This document shows, one piece after another, positions 7,446 to 13,515 of a stretch of DNA of 16,818 bases. The DNA comes from Methanoregulaceae archaeon (GTDB lineage Archaea; Halobacteriota; Methanomicrobia; Methanomicrobiales; Methanospirillaceae): positions 1 to 16,818 of the forward strand of contig JAJRBV010000052.1 in assembly GCA_028679275.1 (NCBI GenBank), given 5' to 3'. Position numbers and translations under genes: made by a program. Under the pieces are notes generated by a model. That model saw nothing but the letters and a program-made list of their open reading frames with translations. It was not told where the DNA came from and made no database searches. The stretch's first letter is position 1; the number at the start of each line of letters is the position of its first letter.

Positions 7446-8399
7446 TCAGACCCCCACTGATTTCTGCCCGTTCCAGAGTGATGCGATCGCTGATTTGAGC
7501 CCTGCTATGGATAACGGGTGCCGGACGCATACGATGGATGCCCCTGCAAGGGTTGCCGGGAGCATGGAATACATCTCCCATGCCACCGCTGCCTGGTCAG
7601 CATCTCCTCCTTCGGCTTCACGGACTTCCTTTACCGTGAGGGAATCGGCTGCCGAGCTGATCAACGGCATTGCAAGGTCAGTATCCCCTTTAAGGGCAGA
7701 GTAACGGATCCGCTCCATCACCGAGTACGAGTACTCGAACCCGTATCCCAGGGCACCGGTGTAAGGATCGATCGCTATCCGGTCATGGGGAAGTCCAGTC
7801 TCCCTGAGAAGGATGTTCAGCTGTTTTGCCAGGTTGATGTCTATGGGTGACTGTGCAATGAGGGAGTGGCCGTATGCCATGGCAGCCGCAGCAGCACTCC
7901 GGTACCGGCCGGACTCGGCAGTCCCCAGGAGCACTCTCTCTCCTTCTGCTGCCTCCCCTATCTTCCGGAAGACAGAACTGTCCAGGGCCGGATCATTGCT
8001 CCCTTCAATAATGAGGGGGAGTTTCGTGGCCTGGAGGACAGCCTCCACAGTTTTTCCGATCTGGGACAGGTCAGAAAATCCCCGTCTCCGAGTGCTGGAA
8101 AGGTAAAGCCGGATAAGGTCAGGCTGTAACTCTTTTTCTGCAAATGCAGCCCAGTCTGACGGATCGTGCGCCCTGTCCCCGATAGTACGGATGGCAGCAG
8201 ACTGCCATAGGGAAGGATCATCCGTGAGTTCATATGCTACACGGGGTATATGTCCGGAGGGGGGTATACCGATATAGGGAAGGTCACGCTCTCCCCCGAT
8301 GGTCACTGCATGACTCCTGGTCCCTCCATCGGTTCTTGTTGCACCTATCACCAGTTCACCGATCTGGCCGCTCCATTCAGACAATGGCGTAAGTCCCAT
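7446..8399 (-). CDS. acsD: Corrinoid iron-sulfur protein, small (delta) subunit
   Basis: A 317-residue TIM-barrel protein matching the small subunit of CFeSP, which pairs with AcsC to hold the corrinoid at their interface. Recognisable segments are RSHAVTIGGERDLPY near residues 28-42, PLIIEGSNDP, the ordered central part QSPIDINLAKQLNI, and IAIDPYTGALGYGFEYS with its downstream helix. Length matches bacterial AcsD (about 310-323) rather than the longer archaeal CdhD, one reason to call this operon bacterial-type. The ATG at 8399 has AAGGGAG close upstream and lies 12 bases after the acsB stop. The gap to acsC is five bases, so the subunits are co-translated. Confidence 0.92.
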   Translation of the reverse strand: MGLTPLSEWSGQIGELVIGATRTDGGTRSHAVTIGGERDLPYIGIPPSGHIPRVAYELTDDPSLWQSAAIRTIGDRAHDPSDWAAFAEKELQPDLIRLYLSSTRRRGFSDLSQIGKTVEAVLQATKLPLIIEGSNDPALDSSVFRKIGEAAEGERVLLGTAESGRYRSAAAAAMAYGHSLIAQSPIDINLAKQLNILLRETGLPHDRIAIDPYTGALGYGFEYSYSVMERIRYSALKGDTDLAMPLISSAADSLTVKEVREAEGGDADQAAVAWEMYSMLPATLAGASIVCVRHPLSIAGLKSAIASLWNGQKSVGV

Positions 8400-8411
8400 C
8401 TTCTCCCTTCC

Positions 8412-10442
8412 TTAAAACAGTGGTTTCATTGCCAGAGCCGGATGGTCGGCTGAGACGAGGAAGGAAGCGAGCTCCCCGATTGTCCCTGCCATGTTTTCAT
8501 CAGCAATTTTGTCGAAGAGTGATTCAATTCCCTTCTTTGCAAGTACTTCAAGAAGCCGCCCTTTCAGTTCCTGCCGGAGGATCGCGGGCATCCAGACAAG
8601 ACGTTGTATCCCCCCCTCGGCCTGCAGGAACCGCTCGGAGAGGATATAACTCTTCGAGATACCGGCAAAACCCGGTGTCTGGGCGCCCCCGCCGATCGTC
8701 CCGGCAAGGGTCGAGAAGCTCATTCCCGAAGGAGTCACCCCCTTGAATTCCCGGTTTACCACCATAAAGCCGTTCACTTCCGGGAGCATTACGGCGATGC
8801 ACTCGAAGCACCCGCAGCAGGTCATGGGGAACTCCATGATGCTGTAAAGGGAGCAGCGGTCGACCTCTCCATGGGATGCCTTTTTCACAAAACGGTTGAC
8901 ACCCTCAAATTCTCCACGGTCCATGTCAATGATTTTTCCCTTCTCCACCGGCTGATTCGCACCTGCCGGTGCGATCTCGTACGCGATCTTCCCGTCGAGC
9001 CAGGTAATGGCCCCGCACAGGGCAGGTCGTTCGGGTGTGATGATGCAGACGTGGTTTGGGGCAAAGGTCTGGCATAGCGTGCATGAATAAAAAGTATCCA
9101 CATCGGTATCACGCATCCCCCTGATTCGATCATCCCGTTCCCGGTAGACCTTTTCGGCCAGTTCCCGTTCTGCAAGAACAGTCTTTTCATCGGTAATGAG
9201 GGTGACCTGGACAGCATCGAGCAGGTCAGGGAAGTCCATCCTGAATTTTGCTGCGAGAAGGGTGCCGATATCCGGGATACGGACTCCCTTGGCCACCGCC
9301 TCTTTTGAGAGCCGGACCCAGATGAGGTCACGCTGGGCAACATGCCAGGAGCCTTCACCATAGTTCACAAAATTATGGATCCGCCGTTCGAGGACAGGTT
9401 CATACTCCTTTTTCATCTGTTTCCCTGCAACGTCGATGATGATTCCGAGAGGGGCTGCAGATCCTTCCGGGATTGCATCGATATCAGGCCCGATCAGCCG
9501 TACTTTCCCGTCCTGTACTTCTGCTGCCGGACGGACCCTCAGCAGTTCAAATGCCGGGGATTTTCCACCACCAAACTCCACCTGCATCTCCTCTTTCCGG
9601 ATGCTTTTCCCTTCAAAGGCCGGAGAACAGGCCATGGGGATTGGAATGGCAGTGACGCTCACCTTGATCCCTTTCAGGTCCATTCCTGCACGTACCGCAT
9701 CTGCGGGCAGGACCCGAATCCACCCGTTTCCGTCATAGTCCCCTGCGGCAATCACCGGAATGCCAAGGAGACGGAATGCATCCACGAGCGCAATCTCCTC
9801 ATCGTTCAATCCCGGAAAAACGATGACAATCGCTTTTGCCCGTTCCTTTGCATACGAGAGCAGTCTCTCTGCATCACCGGGAGTAACCCCCCCGAACATC
9901 ATGGCTACCCGGGCAATAATATCGATGAAATGGAGGGCGGAAAACGGCCGGGATCCCAGTGGGACAAGCCGGTATTCAGCCCCAACTTTCACCCCGGAAG
10001 AGGTGAGATTTTGAACGATGGTTCCGGAAAGGAACGTGAGCATGTACTTTTCCTGGAGCTCACGGCAGAGCCCGGCTGCCGTATCAGGAGCAGGCGGTGA
10101 TCCTGCCACCAGCACCAGGCCGAGGATACTCCCGTCAACGAGGGAGTAGCCGAGTGTCCGCAGGACTGCGTCCGGGATAAAACCTGTATAAGGTGAGGGC
10201 TCTTTTCCTTCGAGAGATGCCTGGTGAGCCAGCAGGCATTCCCCCGCCACAAGGGGATTTTGGGCAGATGCCCTGTATGCCTCCTGTGCTCCTCCCGCTT
10301 CAGTCACGATATTCCCTGTGAGTGCAAAGGTAACGGGGAGATGGTATGCAGTCTCTTCGTAGGAAAAAGATCCTTCTATCGCCCCCATCCGACCTTCCAG
10401 GGATTCTTTTCCTGCATTCACTGCTTTTTCGACAGATATCAT
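8412..10442 (-). CDS. acsB: Acetyl-CoA synthase catalytic subunit, bacterial type with shortened N-terminal domain
   Basis: A 676-residue acetyl-CoA synthase, which makes acetyl-CoA from a corrinoid-bound methyl group, CO and CoA, or runs in reverse. All A-cluster ligands are present: C454, C457, C466 and C476 for the [4Fe-4S] cluster and bridge (FYSCTLCQTFAPNHVC, ALCGAITW), and C543-G-C545 for the distal nickel (TCCGCFE). Their spacing equals that of Moorella AcsB (C506/509/518/528, C595/597). F183 in MMFGGVTPG corresponds to Moorella Phe229. Unlike classical archaeal CdhC (under 500 residues), it keeps an N-terminal domain, but this is about 47 residues shorter than in Moorella before the YTGF motif at 85-88. 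Start: ATG at 10442 with GGTGA 7 bases upstream; the 73 earlier in-frame codons are unlike the family. First gene of the operon; no CODH gene lies upstream. Confidence 0.95.
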   Translation of the reverse strand: MISVEKAVNAGKESLEGRMGAIEGSFSYEETAYHLPVTFALTGNIVTEAGGAQEAYRASAQNPLVAGECLLAHQASLEGKEPSPYTGFIPDAVLRTLGYSLVDGSILGLVLVAGSPPAPDTAAGLCRELQEKYMLTFLSGTIVQNLTSSGVKVGAEYRLVPLGSRPFSALHFIDIIARVAMMFGGVTPGDAERLLSYAKERAKAIVIVFPGLNDEEIALVDAFRLLGIPVIAAGDYDGNGWIRVLPADAVRAGMDLKGIKVSVTAIPIPMACSPAFEGKSIRKEEMQVEFGGGKSPAFELLRVRPAAEVQDGKVRLIGPDIDAIPEGSAAPLGIIIDVAGKQMKKEYEPVLERRIHNFVNYGEGSWHVAQRDLIWVRLSKEAVAKGVRIPDIGTLLAAKFRMDFPDLLDAVQVTLITDEKTVLAERELAEKVYRERDDRIRGMRDTDVDTFYSCTLCQTFAPNHVCIITPERPALCGAITWLDGKIAYEIAPAGANQPVEKGKIIDMDRGEFEGVNRFVKKASHGEVDRCSLYSIMEFPMTCCGCFECIAVMLPEVNGFMVVNREFKGVTPSGMSFSTLAGTIGGGAQTPGFAGISKSYILSERFLQAEGGIQRLVWMPAILRQELKGRLLEVLAKKGIESLFDKIADENMAGTIGELASFLVSADHPALAMKPLF

Positions 10443-10485
10443 CGTATTTTCACCAGGATAATCATGATATTCTCGCTTTTTCTCC

Positions 10486-10493
10486 CTATATGG
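10486..10493 (-). promoter_or_regulatory. Putative TATA box for the acs operon
   Basis: The minus strand reads CCATATAG, placing transcription start around 10460 and leaving a leader of about 20 bases that contains the acsB ribosome binding site GGTGA (10450-10454). It lies in the 182-bp region shared with the divergent glutaredoxin operon. I see no clear operator palindrome. Confidence 0.4.
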
Positions 10494-10584
10494 GTTTGGA
10501 TCAGGCCAAATCTTTTGAGATTCCCCGATTTTCAGAAGGGGAGTCAGCCCCGGATGAAAGGGTGCGGGTAATCTCTTTGATAGC

Positions 10585-10592
10585 ATTAAATA
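10585..10592 (+). promoter_or_regulatory. Putative TATA box for the glutaredoxin/FTR operon
   Basis: ATTAAATA lies 33-40 bases before the ATG at 10625. A start site near 10613 would give a short leader holding AGGGATC (10616-10622), which resembles the archaeal ribosome binding consensus. Confidence 0.5.
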
Positions 10593-10624
10593 GCAGATCC
10601 GGCAATCCCTAATGAAGGGATCCG

Positions 10625-10915
10625 ATGAACCAGATGAAAATGGAACATGTTCCGGGAACATTAAAAGGAAAAATCACCCTCTTTGCACTGAGCACGTGCG
10701 GGTGGTGTGCGAAGACAAAAGCCCTCCTGAAAGAACTCGGGGTGGATCATTATTATATTTTTGTCGATCTTCTGCCGCCGGAAGAACTGGAGGAGGCGAT
10801 AAAAGAAGTCGAGAAATTCAATCCCCACGGTTCTTTTCCAACCCTCGTTATTGATAACGGAACCCGGGTCATCATCGGGTTTAAGGAACATGAGATCCGG
10901 GAGGCGCTTGGATGA
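10625..10915 (+). CDS. Glutaredoxin-like redox protein
   Basis: A 96-residue thioredoxin-fold protein of the glutaredoxin/NrdH type. The redox motif C25-G-W-C28 (in [10 protein letters not shown]) follows the first strand, and the cis-proline segment [11 protein letters not shown] is at 69-79, followed by [13 protein letters not shown], the usual C-terminal helix. A short N-terminal extension (1-14) precedes the fold; the ATG at 10634 is an alternative start. It reduces disulfides in the cytoplasm. The 3' end overlaps the FTR-like gene as ATGA, so the two are co-translated. The natural reading is that the FTR-like enzyme reduces this glutaredoxin with ferredoxin or rubredoxin electrons. The operon is divergent from the acs operon. 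Confidence 0.9.
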   Translation: MNQMKMEHVPGTLKGKITLFALSTCGWCAKTKALLKELGVDHYYIFVDLLPPEELEEAIKEVEKFNPHGSFPTLVIDNGTRVIIGFKEHEIREALG

Positions 10916-11424
10916 CTTTTCCCCCTCCCTCCGATGATGAGGCAGAGACCCTGTACAAGAAACTTGACAGGGATGCGGAAGAGGGGGGATATCACCTCAA
11001 TCCTGACCGGGAATTCACAAAAAACCTTGTCAGGGGGTTACTTGTGAACGAAAAACGGTTCGGGTATCCATCCTGCCCGTGCCGCATATCCTTCGGGAAC
11101 CGGGAAGAGGACCGGGATATTATCTGCCCCTGCGATTACCGGGACCCTGATCTTGATCAGTATAACGCCTGTTATTGTGCCCTGTATGTCAGCGATGATG
11201 TCCTGAAGAAGAAAGTACCGGTCGGTTCAATTCCCGAACGGAGGCCCCCGAGGAGCGAAAGGAGAGCCGGCGCCGGGTTACGATCCACCCCGGCAGCGGG
11301 CAGGCAGCTGCCGTTCCCGGTATGGCGGTGCAGGGTGTGCGGCTATCTTTGTGCAAGAGAAACTCCGCCGCTGGTCTGCCCGGTCTGCAAGGCAACAAAA
11401 GACCGTTTCGAGAGGTTCATGTGA
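10912..11424 (+). CDS. Ferredoxin:disulfide (thioredoxin) reductase catalytic domain fused to rubredoxin
   Basis: A 170-residue two-domain redox enzyme. Residues 10-105 match the catalytic beta subunit of ferredoxin:thioredoxin reductase, with the three paired-cysteine motifs C55-P-C57, C72-P-C74 and C87-Y-C89 that provide the [4Fe-4S] cluster and active-site disulfide. A basic, low-complexity linker (about 106-135) leads to a rubredoxin-like domain at 138-170 with C140-x2-C143 and C156-x2-C159 for one iron. This architecture without the plant-type variable subunit is known in methanogens. It moves single electrons from ferredoxin to a disulfide, probably in the glutaredoxin encoded just before it (ATGA overlap). 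The rubredoxin domain may relay or accept electrons; that role is inferred. Confidence 0.92.
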   Translation: MTFPPPSDDEAETLYKKLDRDAEEGGYHLNPDREFTKNLVRGLLVNEKRFGYPSCPCRISFGNREEDRDIICPCDYRDPDLDQYNACYCALYVSDDVLKKKVPVGSIPERRPPRSERRAGAGLRSTPAAGRQLPFPVWRCRVCGYLCARETPPLVCPVCKATKDRFERFM

Positions 11425-11464
11425 GAATCGGCTGACAGAACAGCAGGCTGCAGGATCCCGAACG

Positions 11465-11473
11465 ATAAAATAT
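11465..11473 (+). promoter_or_regulatory. TATA box for the cysteine-rich thioredoxin-fold gene (leaderless)
   Basis: ATAAAATAT lies 21-29 bases before the ATG at 11494, and no ribosome binding site precedes that ATG. This fits a leaderless transcript separate from the glutaredoxin/FTR operon 69 bases upstream. Confidence 0.5.
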
Positions 11474-11493
11474 CACCGGCAGCAGTACCTACT

Positions 11494-11832
11494 ATGGCAG
11501 CTCCGATCCATATCGAGATCATCGGATTAAAGGATATTTCGTGTTCCCCGTTTCCCTGCGATAATACCCGCAGTTGCGGATTGTATGATTGTTACCCCAC
11601 CGGGAAGCTGGTGGTGGCATTCAATGCACTTTCGGATGAGATAAGAAAGGAGTACGGGGATCGTGTCAGCCTGACGCTCACCCTTATTGATAACGGGATC
11701 CCCCCGTATGTGAAAAAGATCATTGAGGAGCACTACCCCCCTCTTCCCATTGTACTGATAAACGGGAGATATACTCCCATGGGAAGGATCTCTCTGCCGC
11801 TGATGCAAAAAGAGATAGAGAAGTGTGGGTGA
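11494..11832 (+). CDS. Cysteine-rich thioredoxin-fold protein, unknown function
   Basis: A 112-residue soluble protein. Residues 5-10 form a first strand. A cysteine cluster follows with C17, C22, C28 and C33 (spacing x4, x5, x4) where thioredoxins carry CxxC. The second half is thioredoxin-like: a strand VSLTLTLID at 58-66, a helix at 71-80, a probable cis-proline segment PPLPIVLINGRY at 82-93, and a last helix ending with C111. The four-cysteine cluster could bind a metal or iron-sulfur centre or act as a double disulfide; I do not recognise the family. It follows the glutaredoxin/FTR pair but seems to have its own promoter. Its stop lies 3 bases from that of the convergent carbonic anhydrase gene. 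Confidence 0.8.
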   Translation: MAAPIHIEIIGLKDISCSPFPCDNTRSCGLYDCYPTGKLVVAFNALSDEIRKEYGDRVSLTLTLIDNGIPPYVKKIIEEHYPPLPIVLINGRYTPMGRISLPLMQKEIEKCG

Positions 11833-11835
11833 AGG

Positions 11836-12417
11836 TCACACAATGGTTGTCAGGGCTCCATTGGTAAGATCATAATAGAGCCCGTGGATCTCAATTTTCT
11901 TCTCTGCGAGTGCTTTTTTCACAACGGGGTAGCGTTTGAGGTGCTCGATCTGAAGACGGACATTCTCCTGCTCGATCATGCGCGATCGCTCTTTTACCTC
12001 ATCCGGGGTCTTCGGGAGAGGGATTTTCGCGTCGACCCGGCTCTTGGCTTCAACCGCATTGTTCAGCCATAGAGGGATATACACATCATCGGTCTCCTTA
12101 TCAAGGGCTTTGATCGCTCCACAATCCGAATGCCCGCAGATAACGATATCCTTCACTTTCAGGTGACGGATGGCATACTCAAGCACGGTGGCGAAGTTCC
12201 AGTCATGGAGTGGCGCGACGTTCCCTATGTTCCGCTGGATAAAGAGCGTACCGGGCATCGTCTGCGTGATATGCCCCGTCTGGATACGTGAATCAGAACA
12301 TCCGATCCAGAGTACTGATGGGTTTTGACCCTTGGTCAGTTCATCGTAGTGCGCCTTGTTCTCTTTGAAGAAACCTTCTCTGAACTTTTTATTTCCTTCA
12401 AGCAGTTTGTCGATCAT
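11836..12417 (-). CDS. Beta-class carbonic anhydrase
   Basis: A 193-residue cytoplasmic zinc enzyme converting CO2 and water to bicarbonate. Zinc ligands are C40, H96 and C99 (WIGCSDSRI at 37-45 and CGHSDCGAIKAL at 94-105), with the D42-R44 dyad of the beta class. QRNIGNVAPL is at 61-70, and an insertion-like loop at about 110-140 is common in archaeal members. I start at the ATG at 12417, where families begin (MIDKLLEGNKKF), with AGGGA-like bases upstream. The frame extends to a GTG at 12468, but those residues look non-native. A weak CTTTAAC at 12494-12500 on the minus strand could be its TATA element. It supplies bicarbonate for carboxylations; no direct link to the acs operon is shown. 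Confidence 0.92.
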   Translation of the reverse strand: MIDKLLEGNKKFREGFFKENKAHYDELTKGQNPSVLWIGCSDSRIQTGHITQTMPGTLFIQRNIGNVAPLHDWNFATVLEYAIRHLKVKDIVICGHSDCGAIKALDKETDDVYIPLWLNNAVEAKSRVDAKIPLPKTPDEVKERSRMIEQENVRLQIEHLKRYPVVKKALAEKKIEIHGLYYDLTNGALTTIV

Positions 12418-12716
12418 TTCAATCCCTAAACCTTGTGTCCGGCACTCCGCAACAGGCCGGTCTGCCACAGGAGTATGTGGAAAATACGATCAGTTAAAGT
12501 TTGAGATTCGTTCCCGGTACCATTCACCGGGTGGAGAATGAAGCCCTGGAACGCTCCGGCTCCCATTTTATCATCCGCTTCCTGCGGTCAGACAGGGGCT
12601 TTTCGGGTCACGCCATAATCGTTCTTTATTTCTCTCCGGTTGATGAATCCGGCTGGAAAAAAACCAATTCTTATCATGCACTGCGACGATACAAAATGAA
12701 GCAGGATCCCCCCATC
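12418..12716. other. Divergent intergenic region between carbonic anhydrase and the DUF1624-like gene
   Basis: About 299 bases hold the promoters of both neighbours. The plus-strand frame of the DUF1624-like gene stays open back to 12501, but the residues encoded there do not match that family. TATA candidates are CTTTAAC on the minus strand (12494-12500) and the AT-rich CTTTATTT around 12624-12631 on the plus strand; both are weak. No RNA gene or repeat seen. Confidence 0.35.
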
Positions 12717-13487
12717 ATGACGACAACACACGTGCCGGAACGGTTCCCTGAAATTGACTTTGCACGGGGAATTGCCGTTATCATGATGGTGGTGTTCCAT
12801 ATTGTATTCGATCTATATTTCCTGGGGATTGTGCCTGTACCGGTGAGTTCTCCTCCATGGAGGCTCCTGGCATTGTCGACAGCAGGTCTCTTTCTCTTCC
12901 TCGTGGGCGTGTCACTTTCGATCAGTGCAGCGAACGCCCGGAAAACGTTGTCCCCCTATGAATTCATTCTGAAATATGTGAAAAGGGGAGCGGGTATCTT
13001 TGCAATCGCGATCGGGATCACCCTTGTAACCTGGCTGATCCTGCCCGGATCGTTTATCCTTTTTGGTATCCTGCACCTGATCGGGCTTGCCGTCGCATTA
13101 AGCCCCCTTTACACGGGATTTTCATGGCAGAACCTGGTGGCTGGATCTGTTCTCATTCTTCTCGGCCCCGTGGCTGCAGCATTGAGGGGTTCGGGATGGC
13201 TTCTCTGGCTCGGCATCCACCCGTCCGCTTTCTACAGTATCGATTATACCCCGGTCATTCCCTGGCTCGGCGTGGTCCTGATCGGTGTCTATTTCGGCTC
13301 CCTCTCCTATCCCGGAGGTATCAGGAGATGGAACTTCGCGGTACCGGAAATTCTCAAAGGGACATTCGGTTTTCTCGGCCGCCATTCACTTACCGTGTAC
13401 CTTGTCCATCAGCCGATCATTCTTGGTATCCTGTTCCTGATCTTCCCCTCTGTATTTATGTCACTTGTTGTACCGGGTTTCCTTTAA
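12717..13487 (+). CDS. DUF1624 / HGSNAT-like integral membrane acyltransferase-family protein
   Basis: A 256-residue polytopic membrane protein with about seven to eight hydrophobic helices. The conserved start EIDFARGIAVIMMVVFHI (residues 12-29), FGILHLIGLAVALSP, the FYSIDYTPVIPWLGVVLIG region and the C-terminal GRHSLTVYLVHQPII are characteristic of the DUF1624 family. That family is related to heparan-alpha-glucosaminide N-acetyltransferase and to other membrane acyltransferases; histidines in the first helix and in YLVHQP are candidates for acyl transfer. In prokaryotes the substrate is generally unknown. Starts at 12717 (AGGA about 10 bases upstream) and 12696 (no site) are both possible; the frame to 12501 is not supported. 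It converges on adenine deaminase with a hairpin between the stops. Confidence 0.85.
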   Translation: MTTTHVPERFPEIDFARGIAVIMMVVFHIVFDLYFLGIVPVPVSSPPWRLLALSTAGLFLFLVGVSLSISAANARKTLSPYEFILKYVKRGAGIFAIAIGITLVTWLILPGSFILFGILHLIGLAVALSPLYTGFSWQNLVAGSVLILLGPVAAALRGSGWLLWLGIHPSAFYSIDYTPVIPWLGVVLIGVYFGSLSYPGGIRRWNFAVPEILKGTFGFLGRHSLTVYLVHQPIILGILFLIFPSVFMSLVVPGFL

Positions 13488-13493
13488 ATGGGG

Positions 13494-13512
13494 CCCTTCC
13501 TCACGGGAAGGG
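13494..13512. terminator. Hairpin between convergent genes
   Basis: CCCTTCC (13494-13500), loop TCACG, GGAAGGG (13506-13512): a perfect 7-bp GC-rich stem in the 28 bases between the stops of the DUF1624-like gene and adenine deaminase. It is symmetric, so it could act on both transcripts. No long T tract follows, so it may stabilise 3' ends rather than terminate. Confidence 0.5.
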
Positions 13513-13515
13513 GAT

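Noticed and set aside
7441..7581. 47-codon N-terminal extension of acsC
   Set aside because: It overlaps the end of acsD in another frame, and the family starts close to the iron-sulfur motif, matched by the ATG at 7440.
9342..10100. 252-residue open frame on the plus strand inside acsB
   Set aside because: It is antisense to strongly conserved acsB sequence and has a composition rich in Pro, Arg, His and Cys with no recognisable family; it is a shadow of the real gene.
10443..10661. N-terminal 73-codon extension of acsB
   Set aside because: The residues do not resemble acetyl-CoA synthase, the extension runs through the probable promoter and into the glutaredoxin gene, and an ATG at 10442 has a good GGTGA site.
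12501..12716. Long N-terminal extension of the DUF1624-like protein
   Set aside because: The extra 72 residues are unlike the family, which normally begins shortly before the EIDFARG motif, and they cover the divergent promoter region.
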